A DNA stretch of 64,000 bases from Chondrilla cf. caribensis (GCA_964020155.1 OZ026553.1:3116979-3180978); one strand, 5' to 3'; positions 24,751 to 38,149 are shown, counted from the stretch's first letter. Made by a program: numbers and translations. Notes: a model not told the origin generated them from the letters alone.

Positions 24751-25159
24751 CTGGCTCACTATGTTTCCTCAAGCTTCTTTGCTCCTCAGTCCTGCCTATA
24801 GGCTGACATATAAGTGATATAATGTTACAAATTAATAACAATGTATTATGTTTGAAAATTTATTTAATTTCATGTGACATGCACATATGCGGAATCAAGT
24901 GTGGGAGTACCCAAATGATGGAGGCTACAACTGTCACAACTAACCAATGACCTTACATCACATTGTAGGTGGTTCAGCCAAGGCCAATTTTGTAATCGCT
25001 GTAACGCGTTCATCTACCTCCTGGCCACCATAGTATGCACACTCGCGAGTAGACCTATTATTAAGCCATTTGAGTTTAGAACGCGTTTGAACCGCTATAG
25101 AGCTCTAGTGTAGAACGGCTATTTTTTACCTCTATATTTTGGAGAAGAGGTTTTATATA

Positions 25160-27473
25160 ATGTCTTTGGCTAGCAAAATGAACTTCCATTCTGCTGGAAT
25201 GTTACTTTATCCTAGTTTGCTGTTTTCATTTGTCTTTTGTCGCAACATTCTCCCCGAAGAACGGGAAATAATTGTCAAGGAGGTTAACAGGATTCGCCGA
25301 GAAACACAAGCACCCTACATGATGGAGGTGGTCTGGAATGAAGAACTGGCTACAATAGCGAGTGGTTATGCTTCGGAGTGCAAGAAATTCTTAAACCCTA
25401 CTCGAAGTAACCAGTCTACGGAATTTGACACTGTGGGAGAGGTTCACTATATTGGTAGGCTGAAGGACGCGAATTTGTCTTTCTCCTCCTTGATGGCGAA
25501 TGCAGCCATTCAGTGGAATAATATGAAGTATCATCTCAAAAGTTTCACTGAAATTCATGGAAATTTAACTTATATCAAGATATGTCGAAATGATATATAT
25601 GCTCAGGTATATATATATATATATATTATAGTAATATAGTCTTAACGGGTACAATGTCATGTAGAGTAAAGCATCAATTATCGGACACCACCTATATTCG
25701 GACACATAAATTTGGCTATTTCACCAAAACTATGAGACCTACCGACTCCCTATGAACTTCGTTTTATAGGCCGTTACATGTAGTCGCTATCCACTCAGGA
25801 AGATCCACGTAGCTTATCGCATCGTTCTGCTAGAGACGATCGAAAAAAGCGTCCGAAAATAATCGATATTCGGACAGAGGGATTAGCTTGCGGACAGACT
25901 TCACTGCAGAGTGGAAAAACGACTGGGAACCCTGAAAACATCAGAAGTTAAAGCTAAACATGTCCACTATAAGATATGAAAATTATAGGTGATATGTATC
26001 ACCTTCAGGAAATCCGAACAAGTTATCTAACCCCCTGTGAGAGACCAAAATTCGGACTAATTTATATTGCCAATAGGAATTTATATAGAGGAATAACGCC
26101 ATTCAGCCTATATAAATTCCCAAAATAGTATAAATTCGTCCGGCATTTGATCTTTTACAAAGGGATAGATAACAAGTTCGGATTTCCTGAAAGTGATACA
26201 TATCCACCTCTAACTTTCACATTCCAAAGTAGACATGTAGAGTTATTACCTCTGATGTTTTGCCGGTACTTCCTCGCTCCCCCACTCTGTAGTGAAGTTT
26301 GTCCGCAAGCTAATCCCTTTGTCCGAATATCGATTATTATCGGACGCTTTTTTTGATCGTCTCTAGCAGAACGATGCGATAAGCTACGTGGATCTTCCTG
26401 AGTGGATAGCGACTACATGTAATGGTCTATAAAACGAAGTTCATGGGGAGTCGGTAGGTCTCATAGTTTTGGTGAAATAGCCAAATTTATGTGTCCGAAT
26501 ATAGGTGGTGTCCGATAATTGATGCTTTACTCTAGTAAGGTGAAGGCACCTAATTTGAAACGTCCCTAATTCGCGAGAACAGCTCCCGGACAAAAGCTTC
26601 AATCCAGCTCAAAACATAGTAAGATAACCAGCGACTATCACTTAAACAGAGTGACTGGACGCTCACTTGTGAGAAGAGTCGAGGCAAATGAATATGACGA
26701 CCGGTAAAATTCGTGGACTAAAATTGCTATGGTGGCCCATAAGGACACTTTCCGCCGCGGCCGAATCGCCGAATTCGATCACTTCGATCCAGGGAAATTG
26801 CCGAATAGCTCGTTTCGATCGCTACGGTCGATTCGGTAATATCTTCGGATGAATCGGCAATGCACGAGACATTAATTGCAAAAATGCCGAAATGGAGAAA
26901 GGAACAGTTAGAAATAACTTTGCAGGAAATTAGTAGCGTAACGGAAAGTCTTTCATCCGTTCAACTGCTCACAAGTATGAAATCCCAGTCACCACTCCCA
27001 CAACCACCTCAGGAAGACAAGTACAACAGTTGGTCCTTTTATGTACACTTGAGTTTTGTTTCCGTCCTTTTTATAATACTTGAGTTCTATTTGTGGACCT
27101 GAGCCTTTTGATTCCACCTCCTCGGCGATTCTGAACGACAACGAGCCGAGTTTGTCCACGTATTCCATAATAGGGATAGGGATCGGGGCGATTATAGGCG
27201 ATGTTGTTTTGGGCCTTCGTGAAATGCCGCGAAGAATTCGACCGGTCCGCCACAATTTGCATTTCTGCTCTGAAAGACTAAGGTTGGTAGTCCAGTTTTG
27301 GCCTTCAGTTTCGGTAAAGTTGTCTTCCTCAGACGTTTTATAATATTATTAATTATTATAAAAAAATTCAAAGAATTTTAAATTCCAAATTTGGTGCCTT
27401 TATATACCTTATATTTGTGTGTGTAATACAATTATTGGATTATAAGTTAATGTATAATATTATGACATTATTA

Positions 27474-27519
<46 letters not shown>

Positions 27520-28665
27520 TTAAAATGTTTTTATGAAAAAATTAATTTTGGTGCAAAAATAAATTAACAACAATTGGCTGATACGTCAATACTTCTGATA
27601 ATAAAGTATAATTGAGCACAATATTAATTATTTTTCATTTTTCCTCATATTGTACTGATTAGATAACTCTTCCCTCTGCAAGCAACATTGGATGTGGAAT
27701 GGCTCGTTGCCCTGCGTTACAAATGGATCCATCCTTTGGTTTATTTGATTATCACTATCCAGATTCCTATCTGATTGTGTGTAACTTTGGTCCAGAACTA
27801 AGGTGAGTGTATTATACAGTCTGAAAATAAGTCAAGGAGTTGTAACAGTTACTGTATTTGAAACTGATTTAAATGAGACATTGTTATAATTACTAACATA
27901 TCCAATAGATTACAATATTAACCTACAAACAGTTGAAAAATAAACATTAATATATCAATCAATATATGTATGTATGATAACATAATGTAATATATTATGT
28001 GGCAGAAATAGTGGAATATCAATTCAAAACTCATTACTTCATAGCAATTGACAATGTTTGTGTATGAATTTTATCTATGTATGATTTATAACCTACTGTC
28101 ATACTGGTGGATTGATAGACTATTATCTTTGTTTAGTGAGGAGTGTGTATGGTTAATTGCTCAAGATCCCTGTTCAGCTTGCCCCTATGGAACCTTCTGT
28201 AATGATGGGTTGTGTCGTAAGTTTGATAATAATGGAATGTATTTATAGTAATTATAGGGTTGGGGAATTATAATGGTCCTGGAACTAGGCTATATATTAC
28301 ACTATACTTAGTTCTTACAATGTCATACTGCCTAATCTTTAATTCAAGACAGCAGGTGTGCATGCATTCACACATACATGCAATGTTGGTGCATATGGAT
28401 ATTTCTCCCTGACGGTACTAATGCTCCACAAGAATCTGTATTGTGTTGATTAGGAATTCACTAAAACCTCTGAATGTGATATGACCTTGTGGTATTGCCC
28501 TGAATTTCAGTTGGACTGAAAACAATTTCAATATAATATTATTGACCTTTTTGTACAAGCTAACAGGGGTTATACAGATATTTCATATGGGGATCTGGTA
28601 TAAAAATTATACATGAGTTAACTAATAGTATATAGTGCGTGCGTGCATGCGTGCGTGCGCGCGCA

Positions 28666-28697
<32 letters not shown>

Positions 28698-28720
28698 TGC
28701 ACAAATATACACACACACAT

Positions 28721-28785
<65 letters not shown>

Positions 28786-31700
28786 CACACACACACACAC
28801 ACACACATACACACATACTGATTATTAACTCTTTCAAATTGGTACTCAGGTAATTTTAACTACAATATCAGTCATTCTTTGGAACTCTGTGAAGTGGCAC
28901 AAGCACCTAGTATTTCATCCTGTAAGTGTTGGTCATGTGTTTGATTAACATAATTTTCAAGAAATGTATGCAAATATATGTACATTTCATTCAATTGAAT
29001 GAAGAGGAAACACAACATAATAATTACATCAGATTGTAATACTGTAATGATCATAAAATGTAGTGTCGTGCATATTATGACTATCATTATATTGTTTGTA
29101 GATTATTGTATGTTGAAATTGAGCCAAGCATTTGTGTTATAATATATACTTTTGGATTTTATGTCCTGATATATCAATTGATATGAGCCTCTGTCATGTT
29201 TCATTAATAATAATATTTACATTGTAGCTGAAACCGGAGGCACTGAATTCTATCTTACGAACTGGTCCTTGCACCATAATCTTGTTGTGTATGTGACAAC
29301 AAGTGAAAAGAACTACATTACATTCACCATATCAGATCCTTCAACCAGCAGCTTAACAGTTGGTCATGTGAAAGCAGGAGAGATTGTTAGATACTCCTTT
29401 ATCAGGCCTGGAATAAACTATACAACAGGTTTATATCAATCAAAAAGTATTACTATCAAGTCACCCAACAAGGGACTAGTTGTGTTTGGAGAATTCATTT
29501 TTGAAGGAGAAGTAACAGATGAAGGCTTCCTTGCACTACCAAAGAAGGAAGAACCACCGGCAGCTGGCCATATAAACAATAATTACACCTACATAGTGGT
29601 ATTGGACTCCGTTATTCCTGCTGTGGCCATAGCTGCTACCACAGAGTGCACTGGTGTTACCATAGTGACATCCAAGGGAGTTTACTTTTTTAACTCTTTT
29701 CTTCCTCACAACCTTTCTCTGTCAAGTGTTGATTTTATGCTCCAAGCAGGAGAAGTACTTGTATTGAAGGGTATATCTGGTCGTCCTAAACTAAATGGGA
29801 CAGTTATCATCACATCCAACAAGCCCCTTTCTGTTATATCAGGTTCTGACTGTGGTGGAATCGTCAGTACTGGCTCACCAATTGGATGGTGTTTTGTTGA
29901 TTTTGTTTTGGAACAGATGCCTTCAGTTCATGAATGGGGTACAAGGTTTGCTATCAGTCCTGCGAATTTCAAAGGACACATTCGTGTGATCTCATCAGAA
30001 AACGATACGTTTGTCTCAAGCAATTGTTCCTCCCAATTAGCAACTGACAATATATTGCAAAAGGGTGATTGGTTTGACATTCATCAGAATGTTAATGATT
30101 ATTGCTGGATAGAAGGGAACAAAGGTATTTTGGTCCTCCAATATGTAAGGTCTTTCATGATGATTGTACCACCCACTCAGCAGTATAGCAACCATTACTT
30201 CCTACCAGCAATAGAGTCTAGGTTGCCTTGGGGTACTGACTATGTGAACATATTCATTCCAAAGGAGTACTTTCAACCACACCAAATCTTCCTAGATGGA
30301 ACATCCTTAGAGGATCACGGTCTACAGTTTGTACCCATTCGAGATATCACCGGTGATGTTGCAGTTCACACGACTGTGGCTAACTTTACTGGCTCTTCTA
30401 CTCCAGTACATAACTTGACCCATTCCAATGACTTTGCAAGATTTGGAGTTGTCATGTATGGATCAAATTATGGCTATCCAGGTGGTCTGTACAGTTACAG
30501 TTCAATATCTGAAGGTGAGTACAAATTATAGTAACTGCATCATAGTAACATAATGCATATATAAAAGGCACAGTATATTTTCAACTATGCTATGGAGATT
30601 ATTGACATGAATTTGTATCATTATTGTAATTAAAAACATGTTTTAAATTTAATCACAAATGTTGTACTTTCTTACTGTTTCTGTTGTAATACAAATATAC
30701 TTTCTTTATATGTTCCAAGGTGAATTACCTGCAGCTGAGAAAATGAACTCATTGAATACTGGACTGTTTGGTGTAATTATTGTACCTATTGTGCTCTTGG
30801 TAGTAGTTGGAGTGATAACGATAGTTCTCATAATGCGTCATCGGAGGAAGACGTTCCTACAATGCAGTCGTGTTTCAATGTAAGTCTCTCTTAATTGCAT
30901 CCTTAGGCTAGTTCTTATAGATGTAGTATAGTAAATTGCATAATTTCAGATTATGATTTTGTTGCTTAATGCAGGATGCTTTCCGTGAGGTTTGACAATA
31001 GGTCTTCTGTAATCACAGGGGTATGTTAACCAAGTATTACGTATATTTTTACAATAGTATACTTAAGTTTAAGAGCATTTAACTCACCACAGATTGCTGA
31101 TAGTTGGGAAATGCCAGAAGGTAGCTATCACTTGGAAGAAGAAATTGGAAGTGGAAATTATGGATCTGTCCACAGAGGAACCCTTCAACTATCGGCAGTA
31201 TCTTCAACAGTCAAGAAATATCAACAGTACATGATGTCCGAAGGAAAATCAACAGTTAATGTGGCTGTGAAGAGAATCAAAGGTGTCATTCGACCTAATA
31301 TGTATAAATATCACAGTACAATATCATTATTGATGTTTTCTACAGGTCACACATCAGATGATATAAAATCTTTCCTCTCTGAAATGGAAATGATGAAGAA
31401 AGTGTCTGAAGGTTGCAACCCTCATGTTGTGAAGATGGTTGGTTGTGTTACCTTATCATCTCCTGCCTCTCTACTGTTGGAGTATGTACCTCATGGTAAT
31501 CTACGAGACTACCTGCGGAAGTACAGGCCTAGTGTGAGTTGAACTATTGTGTGTGTGTGAGCATGTGTGTGTGTCTGTGTGTGTGTGCGTGCGTGCATGC
31601 GTGCGTGAATTACGGGTACTGGCACTAGTAGCCCCTTCTGTCTATAGTTACACCATGAAGACCTTATCTAAAATTAAGAATTATATGCAACTCACACTAG

Positions 31701-33590
31701 GCCAGTACTAATTCCACAGGTAGTCTCAGGGATCACCATGAGATACATGTTTTCATTATTATTATCCATATACAGTAATTGCCTGCATTACGCCTTTCTT
31801 GTCATTGATAATAGTTGAATGTAAATCACCAGTGTCACTAGATTGTCCCTAGTGTTGCACTATAATACTTGAAATAGATTGTAACTTTCATTGTATGGTC
31901 AAGTACGTATGTCAGACTATTCCTTTCATTGCATAATAATTATGTGGAAGAAATGATCAATTTCTGTATTATGGGTATTTTTTTTTATTTCTCATGCAAT
32001 GTAATCAAGGTTCAGACTGTCCTAAACTCTGAGAATGATGATTCTGAGGATGAATACTGTTACAACAAAATTGTAGCACAGGCTCCCTTGAGTGATACAG
32101 ACATGGTCTCTTTCTGCTACCAGATAGCTTGTGGAATGGTGAGAGTGTTATGTAGTGACTTTACGACCATATTGTTTTGGTTCAAGATAAAATTTGCATA
32201 ATATGAATTTGTTCAAATTTCTCTGTATTGTTGACTTAAAGTACCTTCCCTTATATTATGCGATAGCAATTTAGCCACAAAATAATGATAATAAGGTATT
32301 ACAATTCCTAAGATTTACACTAATGTTTATGTATAATTTAGAGCCATAATTGTCACAAAAGTGGCTGATATATACTTATATGCCTGTCTATTCTACCAAA
32401 GACATTAGAGCAAGCTGATTGCAAACAAGCTGGTTTTGTCAGGGTTTATACCATTAGTAAGCATAATAATTAATGTTAAATTTAATGTATATAGTTATTT
32501 ACAAGAAGTCTTCACTGCTGCGAAGGTGGTATGTGAAATTATATACCCACTGACATGCAAGTATACCTCAAAATCTATAATATTGATTACCATTTGTTTA
32601 ATACCTCCTATGCATTTCCTCAGGAATACTTGTCCTCCCTCAACATCATCCACAGAGACCTGGCTTGTAGGAACGTACTAGTTGATGATAACAATGTACT
32701 GAAGATATCAGACTTTGGACTTGCTAGGAAGTCAGAGGCCTATGTGTCGGGGATGAAAGACAAGCTTCCTTTACGATGGATGGCTCCAGAGACTTGTAGT
32801 CAAGCTCTTTTCACAGAACAATCAGATGTGTACGTTTGCTCAGTGTACCGTCTCAGACACCAAAGTGCAAGTATACATGTCGCACCCCCAGACATAAACC
32901 CCACATGCCTGTTGGACTGAATATGCTCTGGCACTTTATAGAAACTAATTGTGTCAGGTGTAAGTGGGCGTTGGTGCAATGGCATCCTCTATGAATATTA
33001 ATTGATTATTATTTCAAGTGAACATTGAGTCAGATATTCTTTAAATAATCTTGCGTTATTAATTTTTGTAGATGGGCCTATGGAGTATCACTGTGGGAGA
33101 TATACACTTACGGTGAGCCTATATTTATAATAATGTGCATTTGAGACATGATCACAAAAATAGTGCATATATTAATGTTTGAAATTGCAATTGGCCAGGT
33201 GACATCCCATATTCCAACCTACCAAATACAGTAATTCTACCACGAATTCTGTCAGGATATAGACTGAATAGACCAGGGATGTGTCCAGAGGAAATGTGAG
33301 CTATGTCTGTTTTGAATGCTTTAATTTCATTGTAATGGAATGTCATGCTCAACCACATATACAAGTCTACTGTGTAAATTTCAACTATAATACTCAATTG
33401 AGTAGTGGTAAAGATTGATTAATGCTGTCACTTTACAAATCTTCTCAGCTATTCCATCATGGAAACCTGTTGGAATGAAGAATCTGACCTTCGACCCCAC
33501 TTCAGAGAACTAAGGGTAAAGTTTGAGGACATCATATCTCAAAGAGTGGGAGATGATTACACTGCTATCATAATGACTGCTGTGGATTAA
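25160..33590 (+). CDS. Receptor tyrosine kinase A: CAP + IgGFc-binding-like ectodomain
   Basis: Predicted single-pass surface receptor. Exons: 25160-25606, 27663-27802, 28137-28216, 28850-28921, 29228-30514, 30720-30879, 30975-31020, 31093-31533, 32010-32138, 32624-32829, 33072-33112, 33199-33295, 33449-33590, in phase to 1095 codons. Signal peptide ([13 protein letters not shown]); CAP/SCP domain about 30-196 ([35 protein letters not shown]); Cys motif [15 protein letters not shown]; IgGFc-binding-like domain about 247-675; membrane helix about 691-714; kinase from about 755 with GSGNYG (763), VAVK (Lys 804), HRDLACRN (Asp 946), DFG (964), WMAPE (990) and SDVW. An acidic kinase insert (ENDDSEDEY) sits in exon 9. 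The tail is about 10 residues. Exon 8 may hide a 63-nt intron (31284-31346 approximately). Ligand and pathway are unknown. Confidence 0.9.
25664..26532. mobile_element. Tc1/mariner-type long-TIR foldback element in RTK-A intron 1
   Basis: Arms beginning gagtaaagcatcaattatcg match in inverse orientation over several hundred bases, nearly meeting at the centre. A TA target duplication flanks the element (25662-25663 and 26533-26534). The allelic position in unit B (around 41229-41232) is an empty site with a single TA, so the element inserted after the A/B duplication. No transposase frame: a non-autonomous 869-bp element. Confidence 0.9.
26535..27345. other. CpG-richer segment inside RTK-A intron 1
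   Basis: Base composition changes here to CpG-rich, with words such as ggccgaatcgcc and cgatcgct. An 80-codon plus frame begins [16 protein letters not shown] at 26887, and an 88-codon minus frame (26989-27255) overlaps it. The matching part of unit B (about 41230-41995) keeps the minus frame but breaks the plus frame. RTK-C intron 1 (52433-53174) lacks the segment. Perhaps a captured gene piece or old transposon; no family recognised. Confidence 0.4.
27474..27516. repeat. (TA)n microsatellite
   Basis: Pure TA tract in RTK-A intron 1. Confidence 0.9.
28636..28818. repeat. (CA)n microsatellite in RTK-A intron 3
   Basis: gcgtgcatgcgtgc prefix then CA array with atgcac interruptions, ending just before exon 4 (28850). 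Shorter in unit B, absent from RTK-C. Confidence 0.92.
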
Positions 33591-33965
33591 CAACTTGTTG
33601 TTATTCACTTTTGGTTCACATCATAATATAATTATAGTCTATAGAAATAACTCAACACATTATGCTATGCGTTCTATTCATATATTGATTTGCCATTAAA
33701 TAAGCTCAAATATTTGGTGATATTTATTGTAACACTCCTGTCTGATATTATTCACTTTGGGTTCACCTCATAATAACCATCTTGAAAGTTCAAAACAGTA
33801 TTCTATACTCTCTATTCTCATACTGATTTGCCTTTAAATGAATTCAAATGGAAACTGATATGACTTGTATGACTTCTGAGTTCTAATAATCTTATTCTAG
33901 CTACATGCAGTCATAGTATTACGCAATATTATTATAATAATATATAGATCAAATGTTTGTCTGTC

Positions 33966-34145
<180 letters not shown>

Positions 34146-34339
34146 AGCTTCTGTGCAAGGATGTGGAAAATGTGCATGCATGCATGTGTGCTTGTGCGTG
34201 TGACTGTGTACTTGTGCGTATATACATCCGCATACGTGTACATGTACAGGTATGATGCATGTACGTATGTCAATGCACGTCATATTTAACGACTTAGTTG
34301 AATGAACCCGCTTGCAGGTATATACAAATGTACATTGTG

Positions 34340-36310
34340 GTAGACAGTGTATATAGTGGTGGTGGGTGTGGGTGTGGGTGTGGGCGTGGGTGGTATGGTG
34401 TATGTTTGTATATGTACATGCGTGCTATTGTTGCACTATGCTTTGTTGCTTTCTTGTCACCCATGACATATTTGAGCAGGTGGTGATGTGTTTAATTCAT
34501 TACAATTCGCCAATAATGGTAGAATATTTCCACCAGTGATTTTACTAGACTAAGTATATTGTGTATTGGTAGTGACACTTTCATGTCAGTTCTTGATAAT
34601 TTGTTTTGTATAGAGCAACTGTACTGAAAGCAACCATTTGACAATTTAGTGCAACGTTAACATGCATGACACCTGTTGAGTTGACACCTGCTTCGAAATT
34701 CATGGTATGTATCAAATATACCAAGGTATCTCAAATATCAACCCAAAACAATATACTAGTACTGTTACACAGTCATGGAATTACCACTAACACTATACAT
34801 TGTGCTTGATCAACGGTGAGAGTGACAATGGTGTGTACCACCATAGCTATTTGTAAGCATATTATTATTCTGATCTTCTTAGTCTCCTTTAGCGTCGACG
34901 AGGTGTGCTGCAACTCTTACCACAAATAAAGCATTGAATTGGCAGTTTTAATCCTGGGCCATAACTTGTCTCAAAAGTAACGGAATTGAAAACAATCATA
35001 CCATTAGATAGAGCTAGTCAAATTACATCTTTAGTTCGGGGTTGAATAAAATTGAATACCCTCAATTTTCATGCTAAACACTCAGACATATACAATGGAG
35101 CTACAGGGGATTGGGAGTGACCATGACAATGCTCCTAACACTAGCTATAGGAGATGTATCACAAATGAGCTTGAGGCTGCCTATGACCCTAAACCACAGT
35201 TGCTGTCATGCTATATACATTCAAAATTATATTGACTGCGTCATTTTTTTTACAAGATGGTTGTACGTATAAGCTTGTGATTGTGTATAATTCATGTTTC
35301 CTTATATATAACAATGAATCCTATTGATATTATGTAAAGAACTAATTTTGAATTCCTGGTATACATGTGTGTCCAGGATTTCTTTGATGTTTGTATAGAA
35401 TAATTATATTTTACCTACGAGCTATTGAGCAGTGAATTTTCAATTTTCATACCATTGTGCCTGTGTTAATATGTGGTCCCACTAATTCAAAGTGTCAGAT
35501 TATCATTGAGTGGATCTTATATTACTCCACTCATGAAGTTATAATGGTTCCAAAATGGCTGATGCAGAATCATTCGTTTTATAAACTGTATTCATTGATT
35601 TTGATATCACTCAAATTTCTTAGCCCTTTATTAGTCTAATATGTACTAAAAATACTGTGTCATTTTCTTACCTATACATTTTTAATGGTTTTCCATCATG
35701 ATCTCTTAAGCTTTGCCCTGTATAGTACACTTGCTTGATGTCCAACCTATACGAAATTAATTAATGGGCATGTACACACACACACACACAACATACACAC
35801 ACAAGTGCTAACAAAATAAAATGGTTCTGTATAATATACAGAGCATAGTCTTGAAGAGTAGAAGTCAGATAATAAGGTGACAAATAATTCTGCAAGTTTC
35901 GCTACGAATATCCTACTATCTGTGGCTATCTAATATCTCCAAGCGTTACACACTGTGTACTATGCTCAGTGTTCTAATATATGTAATTTGCTATTGACTA
36001 TACGAACTCAGTATACCCAAAGACACTGTATCAAACTTCATAAAATGAACCATAATAATAGTTCTGAAGATACCTATGGAGGGGAGACCATTATTAATAA
36101 TATTTGATATTACAACAAGAAAAAAATAATGCACTAATTATAAGGTGTTAATGTGTGCGTGATCTCAGACACAGGCAACATGTTACAACACAAGTCAGTG
36201 TGATGTGTGGGTGTATGCTGCACTGGCAAACTGTGAAAAGATAAGATGATACAGGTGGTGCAATAATTTTTGTATAAAATCACATGCAGACTATGATCAT
36301 TGCAATCATG
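34340..36310. other. Repeat-unit DNA, no gene recognised (unit B)
   Basis: Counterpart of 19335-21310, including the GGTGGGTGTGGG tract. No coding signature. Confidence 0.6.
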
Positions 36311-36314
36311 GTTT

Positions 36315-37140
36315 GTTTAGTTCCCAATTCTGGCAGCCTGTGGCCCGGAAGAGTATTTTGGAATGATGAAATTGATATTTTGGCTGCCTCTTCAAGGATC
36401 ATTCTGAATTGGCAATGTTGCGAATTCATCCTGAGAAATTAGACTAGTCAGTGTGAAAGTCCTGCATGGCGGGTGGTATCCTAGGGCACCTATTTCATGA
36501 AGTTGTAAGGTAGCTGGCCCTGAGGTCTCTCCTCAGTAGGTCATTCAACGATGCGTGACAGAGTTCCTTGCTCTCTTCCCTTCTTTTGGCTTTCTTCATA
36601 GCGCTGGTGTTGTTGGAGCAAACGGTAAGTTCAATTATTTGGACTACATTGTCATTGCAAATAGCAATGTCTGGTCTGGTGGATGTACCCAGAAGCTGTG
36701 GTGGGACTGTTGCTGGTGGGGACTCATCTGCCCTGAGGTTGGGTAGGTCTGCGGAGGTTGAATTCAATGCTGGGAGATGATTCCTCAATCCTGTCAATTT
36801 CAGTAGCACTGAGTCATGTCTCCAAGAGCAACGCCCATCTTCAAGTGCCTGTTTACATCCATGGAGGATGTGCGGAGGTGTTGCCTGTGGGGCATCGCAC
36901 AGTTTACAGTGGGCACTCATTTGGATTTTCCAGCACTGGTTGGTACGTGTTGGATGGGTGTCTGAAATGCAGTGCAGGATAAATGATAGCTAGCTGGTCA
37001 GCTGGAGACCATGCATCTACAATGTGTTTCCAGACTTTTGTTTCTGTTTCAAGCTCCTTACAGTCAGTGAAAGTCTCCTGAACTTGAAGGAGTCTAGCTT
37101 TTGGTTGGCATCCAGGAGAGCATACACATCAACAAGGCGT
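36315..37140 (-). pseudogene. Non-LTR retrotransposon C-terminal fragment, copy B
   Basis: Better preserved than copy A. One minus frame (36495-36920) runs from the CCHC knuckle (CKLCDAPQATPPHILHGC) through GRCSWRHDSVL to RPDIAICNDN and IIELTVCSNNTS, the RPD...E pattern of the restriction-like endonuclease. The frame then shifts before EIGALGY, ending near 36315. No intact reverse transcriptase upstream. Confidence 0.75.
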
Positions 37141-37740
37141 CTAGCTGTTGATCTTGTAGATGATGGGCTTGCTTATTGATGGACTTCACAGGTGCTGATG
37201 TGTTTCTTTGGAGATGCCTTGGTGTTCGAGGAAAAATTATCGTGGATTAAGGCAGAGATCTCCTTGATGGCCAGATCTGGCATATTGATCTAGGAAGAAT
37301 GGTAGCACTTCTAAGACTTGGAACTTCAGCAATTTGCAGGCTAATTTGGTGACCTCATTCTCTGGATAGAGAATGCAATGTCATGATTTGGATGTGTGTT
37401 TAACGGTTATTATTGTATCAATGGTATGAGGTAGTTTCTAACAAAATGAATCCAAATCTTCATCTTGCCCTTGATTGGTCTGTCATTGATACTTTTCAGG
37501 ATTTATCTGATGTAGTTCTGACGGGTGGTACATTCTTCGCCATTTTGATTCTTGAGGGTTTGAGGTTATTGTATGCCCAAGAAACTTTGTGAGAGCAGAG
37601 CATAGGTTACTGTTTTAGCCGTCTCTGAGATTATACGTTGCTTTTGGTTTTGCTTATCATTTTCGGTAGTGATAGACACACACTGTGATGGATGAGAGTG
37701 AGTCTTATGGAATTGCAGGCCTTCTCTACCAGACTAAGTG

Positions 37741-37994
37741 AAGGCCTCCGGTCAAAAAGGGTACTTTAACGTATTCCGTAATTTCTGAGAAAACGGAGTT
37801 TAATCGTTTACGGAGTAGTACAGGTAAGTACCGTAACGAATACGTAATGAAAATGGGCTCCTACCACCCGAAGGCTCACTTCTTTCGCATTTACATTTCA
37901 TTTACTACTTCTTGAGAAGGTAGATGTTGTTTTCAGAACGAAAGTAGATTTTTTCTTCCAAACGTTAAAGTACCCTTTTTGACCGGAGGCCTTC
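37741..37994. mobile_element. 254-bp MITE present only in unit B
   Basis: TIR aaggcctccggtcaaaaagg at both ends, continuing about 10 bp more. The flanking aagtg is duplicated (37736-37740 and 37995-37999; 4 or 5 bp depending on one ambiguous base). Unit A has a single aagtg there (about 22809), an empty site. No coding capacity. Confidence 0.9.
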
Positions 37995-38149
37995 AAGTGT
38001 TTCTTGATGGTCTAAAATGATCTGAAATGTAATGGTCTGATCTTGACCTATTGACAAATATGACATTTTTTCTGAAGTACAGAACACATTTGTAGGATAA
38101 CAAGATTTCCAGTCAGAATCCCATGGCCAACCAATTAATATGACAACGA

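Larger units (their letters stand above)
22131..25100. other. Repeat-rich DNA upstream of RTK-A
   Basis: No gene recognised. It holds two POLD1-derived repeats (given separately) and three degenerate copies of a ccctctcccatgag...attctctcc unit at about 23464-23545, 23660-23730 and 24238-24310. Short frames here (for example 23768-23971) are matched only by the duplicated copy. Confidence 0.5.

Noticed and set aside
27663..28216. Treating the CAP exons as a separate secreted CAP protein gene rather than part of the RTK
   Set aside because: Exons 1-5 join in matching phases in all three copies, with no stop or poly-A signal between the Cys-motif exon and the IgGFc exon; separate transcripts are still testable by RNA.
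32830..32920. Continuation of the kinase exon past SDV through [11 protein letters not shown]
   Set aside because: This is intron read-through; the donor gtacgt at 32830 joins to 33072 to give the canonical [12 protein letters not shown].
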